Shown here piece by piece: positions 1 to 5,354 of a DNA stretch of 5,354 nt. The stretch spans positions 1 to 5,354 of the forward strand of contig CACZNZ010000331.1 in assembly GCA_902782625.1 (NCBI GenBank), read 5' to 3'. The notes beneath the pieces were generated by a model, which was not told the DNA's origin, ran no database searches, and saw nothing but the letters and a program-made list of their open reading frames with translations. Both the position numbers and the translations under genes were made by a program. This DNA is from an uncultured Lachnospiraceae bacterium. Lineage in GTDB: Bacteria > Bacillota > Clostridia > Lachnospirales > Lachnospiraceae. Every line of letters starts with the position of its first letter. Positions within the stretch are counted from its first letter, which is position 1.

Positions 1-1374
1 CCAGTAACACAATACTGCCGGAAGTTTTGCCGCATCAGGAAAAAAGATTCCGACTGTCCCTGTTAAAATGGCAAGAATCAGAAGAGGGCTCATGAGCGGC
101 AGAAGCAATAGATTAAGAAGTATACTGTAAGGAGACCATTCATAATACAATTTTCCGATCAACGGTGCTGTTCCAAGAGCCAGACAGACGGTGTCGATCC
201 ATCCTGTTCTCAACATCCTTGTATAAAAAGGCCTGATTTCTCCTTCTGATAATGATTCTCTTTGGTGTAATTTTTCTTTTACCCATGGACAGAGGAAGCC
301 AAGCACACCTACACAGGCAAAAGAAATGAGAAAGCCATGATCTAGAAGTCTGTCCGGCCGTTCCATCAGCAATAGGATCCCGGCCAGGCTCATGGAAGAA
401 GGGAGATCATAGTCCATCCCAAAATATTGTGATGCCAGATAGCACCCATACATGATGGATGCCCGGACAATCGTACTCCCTCCCCCTGCAAAAAAAGTAT
501 ATAGTATAAGAAAAAAGCATCCGAACAGACAAGATACCACATAAGAACAATGTCTTTTCCGTAAGAATCTGTAGAACCCTCCGCTGATGATTGCCACATG
601 AAGGCCCGAGACGGCCAGCAGATGCGCCGTTCCATTTTCTTCATACAGTCTCCTGTCATCTGCCGACAGACCGGAGCGGTCACCAAGTACCATGGCATTC
701 AGGATACCGGCTTCCTCCTTCGGCAAAAGATCGTGGTAGATATTCGCATACCTTTGTCGCAGTCTGGAAAAACAGCCTGCCAGGGAATCTTTCTTATATA
801 TTGTAAGGTCTTTTACATACAGATGATAATGGATGCCGCAGGCATATTCGTAGTGTTTCTGATGAAATTGTCCGGGACTGGTTGGCGTCTTTGGAATCTT
901 TACCTGTCCTGTCATGGAAAGGATGTCTCCATTGAGAATGATACCTGCATTATCTACATAGGCTCTCAAATCATACCGTGTTTTAGCCAGGATTTGATTG
1001 GCTTTTTTGATATCGGTTACCAAAGCTCCTTTTTCTATAATAATCTGTATCTTTCCATCCTCTTTTTGTATCACCTGTCTGGCTTTTCCTGTCACACGAA
1101 TGTCAAAGGATTCCTCTTCCGCTTTTTTGTTCAGAATGATCTGAAGAGGATCCGTATCACTGTACAGCGTGTCGGTTTCTTTACGTACAGCTCCGGCGAT
1201 GACGGAACATCCAAGAAACAGTGCGATCAAAAAAAGGCTTTGCCTTTTCCTGCACCACAAAATGAGTACAGGAAGCAGCAAAGCCACAACAAACAAACCT
1301 CTGTATCCTGTCTGAATGACTACGGTTTCTCCAAGCACAAGTCCCATAAAAATAAGGAATAAAGGTCTTTTCAT
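1..1374 (-). CDS. comEC: ComEC/Rec2 DNA-uptake channel protein, partial (N-terminal 458 residues)
   Basis: ComEC is the polytopic inner-membrane channel that carries transforming single-stranded DNA into the cytoplasm. The frame is open from an ATG at 1374 to the left edge with no stop. The N-terminus has hydrophobic segments (about residues 3-16, 24-40 and 46-60). A soluble DUF4131/OB-fold-like region follows (about 65-200). The Competence domain then carries family motifs: LGDRSGL at 230-236, HLLAVSGLH at 251-259, VRASIM at 303-308, RP..LLDHGFLISFA at 339-353 and NLLLLPLM at 421-428. Full-length ComEC is usually about 700-800 residues, so the rest of the channel domain and the usual C-terminal metallo-beta-lactamase-like domain would lie outside the window. 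The start overlaps the preceding stop as ATGA and has no clear ribosome binding site, which implies translational coupling. No frameshift is seen. Identity is secure; whether the whole gene is intact cannot be judged here. Confidence 0.96.
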   Translation of the reverse strand, partial: MKRPLFLIFMGLVLGETVVIQTGYRGLFVVALLLPVLILWCRKRQSLFLIALFLGCSVIAGAVRKETDTLYSDTDPLQIILNKKAEEESFDIRVTGKARQVIQKEDGKIQIIIEKGALVTDIKKANQILAKTRYDLRAYVDNAGIILNGDILSMTGQVKIPKTPTSPGQFHQKHYEYACGIHYHLYVKDLTIYKKDSLAGCFSRLRQRYANIYHDLLPKEEAGILNAMVLGDRSGLSADDRRLYEENGTAHLLAVSGLHVAIISGGFYRFLRKRHCSYVVSCLFGCFFLILYTFFAGGGSTIVRASIMYGCYLASQYFGMDYDLPSSMSLAGILLLMERPDRLLDHGFLISFACVGVLGFLCPWVKEKLHQRESLSEGEIRPFYTRMLRTGWIDTVCLALGTAPLIGKLYYEWSPYSILLNLLLLPLMSPLLILAILTGTVGIFFPDAAKLPAVLCYW

Positions 1375-2312
1375 TTCACATTTAATTCAGGATTCGCAGA
1401 AAATACATTTCCGAAATCTTTGATATTGTTTAATTCATTTCTTTTTTTACCGTCGATTGTAAACTGGATCTGGTAGGCTGAATTCAGCGCAGTCAGTGTG
1501 TTTACCATGGAGTAAATGGTAACTTCTTCTTCCACGCCGGGAACAACCTTTTCGATCTCTTTGCTCAAATCGATATAACATACATTGTCTAAAATCTGAA
1601 TCTGATTGATACGTAGCTCAACCGGGAGCGGACTGATATAACCTTTCTTATCGGTTGATTCCGGCGACTTACATAGTTCTTCAAGCGCCTGCTGTTCAAT
1701 CGGTTTATTGGATTTACTGACGATCCTTTTTTTAACGGGAACAAGTTTTGTCCCTTCCTCATTGGAATAATAAAGCGTAACAGTCTGATCTACTTCATTG
1801 ACCTCATTCTCTCCTTCAATCAAAAAAGTGTCCTTTGTCATTAGTCCGGCCGGCATTTCATCGGATCCAAGCAGATCTGCTCCATTGACAGAAAATGATA
1901 CGGAATCCACTCCTTCGATTTGAATCAATGATTTGACAACAGCTGCTCTCATCAGTGCTTCCTGGATATTAGTCTGATCATAGTAGGCTTCTCCAAAATC
2001 TATATTGACATTCCCGTCTTGGATCACTGTCTTTTCAATGATTATTCCTTGCAGCAATGCTTTATACCGGTTCGTATTATCTTCTTCCGTATCAGAAAGA
2101 CGGAACAATACTTCAGAGACAGATTTTTCAATATCTTCAGGATTTGTCAGGACGTAATCGACCTTTACAAAACCGTCTTCTGCCGGATTGGAATAGTAGA
2201 GCCATATCACATTTTTATCGCTTGTCTGATTTTGGGGTGTTCCTTTCTGGCACGCTGTCAGCAGACCTGCCAGAACCAGGACAATTAACCAATATATAGC
2301 CTTTTTCATCAT
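1371..2312 (-). CDS. Tandem-GerMN-domain lipoprotein
   Basis: This is a 313-residue predicted lipoprotein. A lysine-containing signal peptide (MMKK, hydrophobic 5-18) ends in the lipobox LTAC, with Cys21 as the lipidation site, so the mature protein should be anchored on the outer face of the membrane. Two GerMN-like repeats follow, at about 34-165 and 176-305. Each opens with a matching strand (VIWLYYSN at 35-42, VTLYYSN at 178-184) and closes with a matching one (VSFSVNG at 138-144, IQFTIDG at 282-288). Bacillus subtilis GerM, a sporulation/germination lipoprotein, has a similar double-domain layout, but GerMN also occurs outside sporulation, for example in actinobacterial LpqB. The gene follows the kinase by 26 nt and overlaps comEC by 4 nt, so a role with the two-component pair or the DNA-uptake machinery is more likely than a purely spore role. 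That is inference. A second in-frame ATG lies directly after the first; the first is preferred for ribosome-site spacing. Confidence 0.9.
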   Translation of the reverse strand: MMKKAIYWLIVLVLAGLLTACQKGTPQNQTSDKNVIWLYYSNPAEDGFVKVDYVLTNPEDIEKSVSEVLFRLSDTEEDNTNRYKALLQGIIIEKTVIQDGNVNIDFGEAYYDQTNIQEALMRAAVVKSLIQIEGVDSVSFSVNGADLLGSDEMPAGLMTKDTFLIEGENEVNEVDQTVTLYYSNEEGTKLVPVKKRIVSKSNKPIEQQALEELCKSPESTDKKGYISPLPVELRINQIQILDNVCYIDLSKEIEKVVPGVEEEVTIYSMVNTLTALNSAYQIQFTIDGKKRNELNNIKDFGNVFSANPELNVK

Positions 2313-2328
2313 GAAGGCCGCCTTCCTT
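2313..2328 (-). promoter_or_regulatory. Ribosome binding site of the GerMN gene inside a short inverted repeat
   Basis: On the minus strand AAGGAAGG (2328-2321) lies 8 nt before the first ATG and supports the start at 2312. The segment 2313-2325 reads GAAGGC-C-GCCTTC, an almost complete palindrome that includes part of the binding site and abuts the start codon. As RNA it could fold into a 5-bp stem with a 3-nt loop that partly hides the site. The stem is short, so any regulatory effect is speculative. Confidence 0.5.
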
Positions 2329-2338
2329 ATTGTATTGT

Positions 2339-3775
2339 TTACGGAATATAGTTCAGCGGAACGCGGATCGTAAAAGTAGATCCCTCACCTGGAACACTGT
2401 GTACCTTGATCGATCCTTTATGAAGCAGCAGTACCTTTCTGGTGATAGCAAGCCCCAATCCTGTTCCACCGGTCTCTCTCGACCTTGCCTTATCCACTCG
2501 GTAAAACCGTTCAAAAATCTGCTCCTGACAGTCTTCAGGAATGCCGCATCCGGTATCCTTCACACGGATATAGAAAAACTTATGATCGGCATTGAGCGTG
2601 ACATCCACGTTGCCACCATCATCGTTGTATTTGACAGCATTTTCAATCAGATTGTTACAGGCAAGAGCAAGTTTAACCTCGTCAACTTCAGCCGTAACCG
2701 GACGCAAAGTTTCAAGATGAATTGTGATGTCTCTTTTAGCTGCAATGGGTGATATCCTCTTTAAAAGGACATTCAACAGTTCATTGATATCGGTTTCTTT
2801 GATATTGAGTTCATCCTGTTGAGGCTTGTCCATCTTTACCAGATAAAGAAGATCAGTGATGATCTGGTTTTCTCTGTCGATTTCATGAGCGATATCTTCC
2901 ATAAACTCTTCATAGAGTTCAACCGGTACATTTTCCTGAGATATCAGGGAATCTGCAAGAATTTTCATTGAAGTAATCGGCGTCTTTAACTCATGGGATA
3001 CATTGGATACAAACTCCTGTCTTGAATTCTCCAGTTCTCTGTATCGGTTGATGATATGATTGAATGAATCCGACAGCAGAAACAATTCCTTAAAGCCCTG
3101 TCTGGACAGTTCTTCATCCTGATGCCCCTCTGCAATAGTAGTCAGTTCTCTTTGCATACTGCCAAATGCTGATTTGATCAATGCAACGATCAAAACAGCA
3201 AGAATCAGAAACAGAAGAAAGAATATTCCAATTAGTGTTGCACGCTGATTCCCCAGATAATCATACAGTTCATTCTGATCGTACAAAGATGCCATGGCAA
3301 CGATCACACCCTGAACGTTATCTTCTCCTGAATCGATCTGTGTCATTACCTGAATGTAGCCAGGACTGATCTTACGGAACGGGACAGCCGAACCGCGAAG
3401 AGAGTGAATCGTCTCTCTGGTAAGAAGGTACTGTCCGCAGTTTTTCTGATAGGTATCCGTAAGAATCTTGAACTGGTCGTCTAAAATAATCACACGTCCA
3501 CCGAAAGAATTGGCAAGCTGTATCACTTCATTGACATTCGATTCATCCGTTGTCCCATTCTCCATCATGCTATATGTATCCATTTCACCCGTAGCAATCC
3601 GGTTGGCGAGTATATTACATTGTCTTTCCACAGAAGCAGCTCTCTTCTCCAAAGCCTTTTTCCCGTATGAACTTACAAGATACCCCATTCCTGCAAAGAG
3701 CAGGATTACAGACAGTATCATGATTAAGATTCCTACGCAAAAACTCAGGGGAATATGCTTAAGATACTTTTTCAT
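2339..3775 (-). CDS. Membrane sensor histidine kinase (HisKA/HATPase, PhoR/WalK-like)
   Basis: This 478-residue kinase should autophosphorylate and pass the phosphate to the response regulator encoded just upstream. Transmembrane helix 1 (about 11-36) and helix 2 (about 179-201) flank an extracellular sensor domain of about 140 residues, which contains a Cache/PAS-like strand pattern (VIILDDQFKILTDT at 95-108). A HAMP-like linker follows (about 202-250), with no cytoplasmic PAS domain visible. The dimerisation motif FVSNVSHELKTP (255-266) gives His261 as phosphoacceptor. The ATP-binding domain has NNLIENAVKYN (N-box, 374-384), DTGCGIP (G1, 407-413), FERFYRVD (F-box, 421-428) and GGTGLGLA (G2, 436-443), so all catalytic boxes are intact. 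An in-frame stop three codons upstream fixes the start. The only Shine-Dalgarno-like stretch, GGAG (3792-3789), lies 13 nt away, suggesting weak translation. The ligand is unknown; the domain layout resembles PhoR or WalK, but that alone does not establish orthology. Confidence 0.95.
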   Translation of the reverse strand: MKKYLKHIPLSFCVGILIMILSVILLFAGMGYLVSSYGKKALEKRAASVERQCNILANRIATGEMDTYSMMENGTTDESNVNEVIQLANSFGGRVIILDDQFKILTDTYQKNCGQYLLTRETIHSLRGSAVPFRKISPGYIQVMTQIDSGEDNVQGVIVAMASLYDQNELYDYLGNQRATLIGIFFLLFLILAVLIVALIKSAFGSMQRELTTIAEGHQDEELSRQGFKELFLLSDSFNHIINRYRELENSRQEFVSNVSHELKTPITSMKILADSLISQENVPVELYEEFMEDIAHEIDRENQIITDLLYLVKMDKPQQDELNIKETDINELLNVLLKRISPIAAKRDITIHLETLRPVTAEVDEVKLALACNNLIENAVKYNDDGGNVDVTLNADHKFFYIRVKDTGCGIPEDCQEQIFERFYRVDKARSRETGGTGLGLAITRKVLLLHKGSIKVHSVPGEGSTFTIRVPLNYIP

Positions 3776-3802
3776 CGACTGCTAATATCTCCATTATTCA
3801 CG

Positions 3803-3829
3803 AAAAACCGCTTAAAAAAGCGGTCTTTT
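3803..3829 (-). terminator. Intercistronic hairpin with short U-tract (possible attenuator)
   Basis: Between the regulator stop codon and the kinase, the minus strand carries ACCGCTT-TTTT-AAGCGGT (3824-3807), a perfect 7-bp stem with a 4-nt loop, followed by TTTT (3806-3803). Flanking A and T residues could extend it by a G.U pair and three A-U pairs. The stem begins 12 nt after the TAA of the regulator gene. The moderate stem and short U-tract fit partial termination or a 3'-end stabiliser better than a full stop. The flanking A and T runs make it nearly symmetrical, so it could also act on the plus strand. Confidence 0.6.
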
Positions 3830-3836
3830 GTGTTCT

Positions 3837-4526
3837 TTATCCCTCAAAGTAGTAGCCTACGCCCCACTTTGTGTGTATATAAACCGGTTCTCCAGGATTT
3901 CTCTCAATTTTTTCCCGGAGTCTTCTGATATGAACATCAACGGTCCGGACATCCCCAGGATAGTCATAACCCCACACAATATTCAGAAGATTCTCTCTGC
4001 TGTATACTTTGTTTGGATGGAATGCCAGCAGTTCAAGCAGATCATATTCTTTGGCTGTCAGTCTGACTTCCCTGTCATCGACAAACACTCTTCTGCTGTC
4101 ACAGTCGATCTTCAGTCCATCCTTCTCAAAAATCTTTTTCTTTTCATCTTCGGAAGTCTTTCTGGTACTCCGACGCATGATCGCTTTGATTCTGGCTTTA
4201 ACTTCCAGTATATTAAATGGCTTGGTGATGTAATCATCGGCACCGTATTCAAGGCCCAGGATCTTATCCATATCGTCCCCTTTGGCCGTCAGCATAATGA
4301 TGGGCATATTTGAAAATTCCCGGATTCTCTGACAAACCTCAAATCCGTCCATCTTTGGCAGCATGACATCAAGAAGAACGATATCATATTCTGTCTTTTT
4401 TGCCATCTCCAGAGCCTCTTCCCCATCATAGGCACAATCCACTTCCATATCATCCTGAACAAGAGAGAACTTAATTCCCTTTACGATCAGTCGTTCATCA
4501 TCAACAACCAATACTTTTTTACCCAT
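3837..4526 (-). CDS. OmpR/PhoB-family response regulator (WalR/PhoP-like)
   Basis: This 229-residue transcription factor has normal length for the family. The receiver domain (about 3-117) has the acidic pair Asp9/Asp10, phosphoacceptor Asp53 in LLDVMLPKMDG (51-61), switch Thr80 in IIMLTAK, and Lys102 in DDYITKPF (97-104). A charged linker (about 119-136) leads to a winged-helix DNA-binding domain (137-227). That domain contains RLTAKEYDLLELL (155-167), the recognition-helix region VRTVDVHIRRLREKI (193-207) and the wing GVGYYF (222-227). It should be phosphorylated by the downstream kinase and bind tandem promoter repeats. It starts 8 nt after comEA, and its ribosome site overlaps the comEA stop, so the two are probably co-transcribed. 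It resembles WalR and PhoP, but yycH/yycI-type partners are absent here, so no symbol is given. Its targets cannot be read from the window; the com genes or the cell envelope are candidates by position. Confidence 0.95.
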   Translation of the reverse strand: MGKKVLVVDDERLIVKGIKFSLVQDDMEVDCAYDGEEALEMAKKTEYDIVLLDVMLPKMDGFEVCQRIREFSNMPIIMLTAKGDDMDKILGLEYGADDYITKPFNILEVKARIKAIMRRSTRKTSEDEKKKIFEKDGLKIDCDSRRVFVDDREVRLTAKEYDLLELLAFHPNKVYSRENLLNIVWGYDYPGDVRTVDVHIRRLREKIERNPGEPVYIHTKWGVGYYFEG

Positions 4527-4529
4527 AAT

Positions 4530-4536
4530 CCACCTC
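4530..4536 (-). promoter_or_regulatory. Ribosome binding site of the response regulator, overlapping the comEA stop codon
   Basis: On the minus strand the TGA of comEA (4537-4535) runs straight into GAGGTGG (4536-4530), which sits 3-6 nt before the ATG at 4526 depending on how the pairing is aligned. The overlap points to translational coupling of comEA and the regulator and supports the chosen start. Confidence 0.6.
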
Positions 4537-5113
4537 AGCTAACCGTAATGTGCTCTTTTATTTTTGTAAATATTCCGTCTCCGATTCCGGAGACATTCTT
4601 AATATCTTCTATGGAAGAAAAAGAACCGTGGGACTCACGATAGGTAATGATCTCTTTTGCCCTGGATTGTCCGATTCCCGGAAGAGTATGAAGTTCTTCC
4701 TCCGATGCCGTGTTGATATTGATCCGTCCATCTTTTGTATCTGTCTGCCCTGCAGCCAAATCAACTGCAGACGCTTCCTGGACGGATGGTATGTCAATCT
4801 GCATTCCATCCTCTAATGGCAAGGCCAGATTCCATGCTTCCTGATCAGCCTCTTTTGTAAATCCTCCTGCTGCTTTTACGGCATCAACCGCTCTTGCGGC
4901 AGCGGGGAGTCTGTAGACATCAGGATGTTTCACACATCCGCATACGTAGACATAGATCTCTTTTTTCTCCTGTGAAGAGACTTCGCGAACTGAGGTAGAT
5001 TGCTCTGCTGCAGTGGAAGGAACATATTCACGAAAATGAGACGGGGAAAGAGAACAGCCTGTTGTAAGAAGCAACAAACTCATCCGGAAAGCAATTTTCA
5101 GGAATCGATACAT
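4535..5113 (-). CDS. comEA: ComEA-family DNA receptor (SLBB + helix-hairpin-helix), probable lipoprotein
   Basis: ComEA binds double-stranded DNA at the cell surface and delivers it to the ComEC channel. This 192-residue protein has a short N-terminal signal (Lys6 and Arg10, hydrophobic 11-18) ending in LTTGC with Cys20, then a Ser/Thr-rich linker (about 21-50). An SLBB domain follows (about 53-109), containing YVYVCGCVKHPDVY (54-67), AGGFTKEAD (82-90) and LEDGMQIDIP (100-109). The C-terminal ComEA helix-hairpin-helix domain (130-190) has ININTASEEEL and two DNA-binding hairpins, LPGIGQSRAKEI (144-155) and VSGIGDGIFTKI (174-185). Bacillus subtilis ComEA has an N-terminal membrane helix; here the hydrophobic stretch looks too short for that and a lipid anchor is more likely. 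The consensus is imperfect, with Thr at -3 and Arg close to the hydrophobic core. The start is supported by a very strong ribosome site. It leads the operon; comEB is absent. Confidence 0.94.
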   Translation of the reverse strand: MYRFLKIAFRMSLLLLTTGCSLSPSHFREYVPSTAAEQSTSVREVSSQEKKEIYVYVCGCVKHPDVYRLPAAARAVDAVKAAGGFTKEADQEAWNLALPLEDGMQIDIPSVQEASAVDLAAGQTDTKDGRININTASEEELHTLPGIGQSRAKEIITYRESHGSFSSIEDIKNVSGIGDGIFTKIKEHITVS

Positions 5114-5121
5114 GAATAAGA

Positions 5122-5130
5122 CACCTCCTT
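5122..5130 (-). promoter_or_regulatory. Strong ribosome binding site of comEA
   Basis: AAGGAGGTG on the minus strand (5130-5122) is an extended match to the anti-Shine-Dalgarno sequence of 16S rRNA, 8 nt before the ATG at 5113. It decides in favour of this start over the internal Met11 and is the strongest ribosome site in the window. Confidence 0.85.
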
Positions 5131-5200
5131 AAAACATATCAGTAAATGTGTCATTCATCATACCGATTTACAGAAGAATCATATCATTCCCTGATTCCAT

Positions 5201-5238
5201 AGCATATTAATAATAACTAATTACGGGCAAAAAAACAA
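5201..5238 (-). promoter_or_regulatory. Tentative sigma-A-type promoter for the comEA operon
   Basis: Two weak candidates are seen on the minus strand between the terminator and comEA. One is TTGTTT (5238-5233), 17 nt, TATTAT (5215-5210), with a good -10 but a poor -35 that overlaps the terminator. The other is TTGCCC (5230-5225), 18 nt, TATGCT (5206-5201), with four of six matches in each box. Neither is decisive. The terminator upstream makes a promoter in this roughly 115-nt leader likely, but its exact position is not. Confidence 0.3.
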
Positions 5239-5267
5239 GGGGGATAGAAAATATTCTCCCCCTTTTT
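5229..5267 (-). terminator. Bidirectional Rho-independent terminator
   Basis: An 8-bp perfect stem, AAGGGGGA (5237-5244) with TCCCCCTT (5257-5264), encloses a 12-nt A/T-rich loop. On the minus strand the stem is followed by G and seven T residues (5235-5229). On the plus strand it is followed by TTTCT (5265-5269), with the last two stem bases also T. It lies 18 nt after the stop codon of the partial gene at the right edge and probably ends that transcript, which separates it from the comEA operon. Confidence 0.88.
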
Positions 5268-5282
5268 CTACTATAAAAATAT

Positions 5283-5354
5283 TTAATTATTCTGACTAAA
5301 AATATTCTCAAGAATACCAGTCATTTCATCGATATGATTCTTCTCAATAATAAG
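5283..5354 (-). CDS. C-terminal tail of an unrecognised protein (partial)
   Basis: The minus strand from the right edge is open for 23 codons and ends in TAA (5285-5283). The deduced tail is LIIEKNHIDEMTGILENIF followed by SQNN. The other two minus-strand frames hit stops quickly, and a strong terminator follows within 18 nt, both as expected for a real gene end. The tail is amphipathic and probably helical. It is too short to assign a family, and I do not recognise it. One plus-strand frame is also open here but has no ribosome site or plausible start. Confidence 0.6.
   Translation of the reverse strand, partial: LIIEKNHIDEMTGILENIFSQNN

Larger units (their letters stand above)
5172..5344. 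repeat. 14-bp perfect inverted repeat flanking the terminator
   Basis: AGAAGAATCATATC occurs on the plus strand at 5172-5185, and its exact reverse complement at 5331-5344. One arm lies in the comEA leader; the other lies inside the last codons of the upstream gene. The arms are 145 nt apart and enclose the bidirectional terminator. In a read-through minus-strand transcript they could pair. Function is unknown; coincidence in A/T-rich DNA is possible. Confidence 0.5.

Noticed and set aside
390..698. A 102-codon minus-strand open frame
   Set aside because: It overlaps comEC in a different frame and translates to a composition unlike any domain. The true frame here reads through the HLLAVSGLH motif.
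598..1362. A 254-codon plus-strand open frame
   Set aside because: It lies wholly antisense to comEC, whose opposite frame carries all the family motifs. It has no ribosome site and no recognisable domain.
1..1374. Possible frameshift or pseudogene in comEC
   Set aside because: The reading frame was followed triplet by triplet from 1374 to 1 with no stop, and all motifs lie in the same frame. Only the window edge truncates it.
1371..2312. Naming the lipoprotein gerM
   Set aside because: GerMN domains occur in non-sporulation proteins too, and the gene context is competence and signalling, so the spore-specific name would overstate the evidence.
2330..2752. A 140-codon plus-strand open frame
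   Set aside because: It is antisense to the kinase ATP-binding domain, whose N, G1, F and G2 boxes are intact on the other strand.
3828..4313. A 161-codon plus-strand open frame
   Set aside because: It is antisense to the response regulator gene and is an artefact of that gene's codon pattern, with no supporting start signals.
2339..4526. Assignment of the two-component pair as WalR/WalK
   Set aside because: Similarity in the regulator is clear, but the kinase lacks a visible cytoplasmic PAS domain and the yycH, yycI and yycJ neighbours are absent, so the symbols are not justified.
5114..5228. Riboswitch in the comEA leader
   Set aside because: The leader is only about 115 nt, A/T-rich, with no multi-stem structure and no recognisable aptamer motif.

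Overview
The window looks like chromosomal DNA of a low-to-moderate GC Firmicute, most likely an anaerobic Clostridia member close to the Lachnospiraceae. This is inferred from strong AGGAGG-type ribosome binding sites, Lys/Ile/Glu-rich proteins, a tandem-GerMN lipoprotein and Gram-positive-type ComEA and ComEC proteins. I cannot name the genus from sequence alone. There are no tRNA or rRNA genes, CRISPR arrays, insertion sequences or phage genes.

Every supported gene lies on the minus strand, so it reads from right to left. At the right edge (5283-5354) is the last 23 codons of an unrecognised gene, followed by a strong bidirectional terminator (about 5229-5267). A short A/T-rich leader (5114-5228) with tentative promoter elements then opens a tightly packed cluster: comEA (5113-4535), an OmpR/PhoB-type response regulator (4526-3837), its sensor histidine kinase (3775-2339), a tandem-GerMN lipoprotein (2312-1371), and the first 458 codons of comEC (1374 to beyond the left edge). 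Junctions are 8 nt, 61 nt, 26 nt and a 4-nt ATGA overlap. This suggests one operon, with a possible attenuator hairpin between the regulator and the kinase. No stretch over 300 bases lacks a gene.

The two outer genes encode the DNA-binding receptor (ComEA) and the membrane channel (ComEC) of natural transformation. The three inner genes form a signalling unit: phosphorylatable regulator, membrane sensor kinase, and a lipoprotein likely to sit outside the same membrane. The order regulator-kinase-GerMN lipoprotein resembles actinobacterial mtrA-mtrB-lpqB, where the lipoprotein modulates the kinase. Its insertion between comEA and comEC, where Bacillus subtilis has comEB, is the most notable aspect of the window. 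It suggests, but does not prove, that DNA uptake is coupled to envelope sensing.
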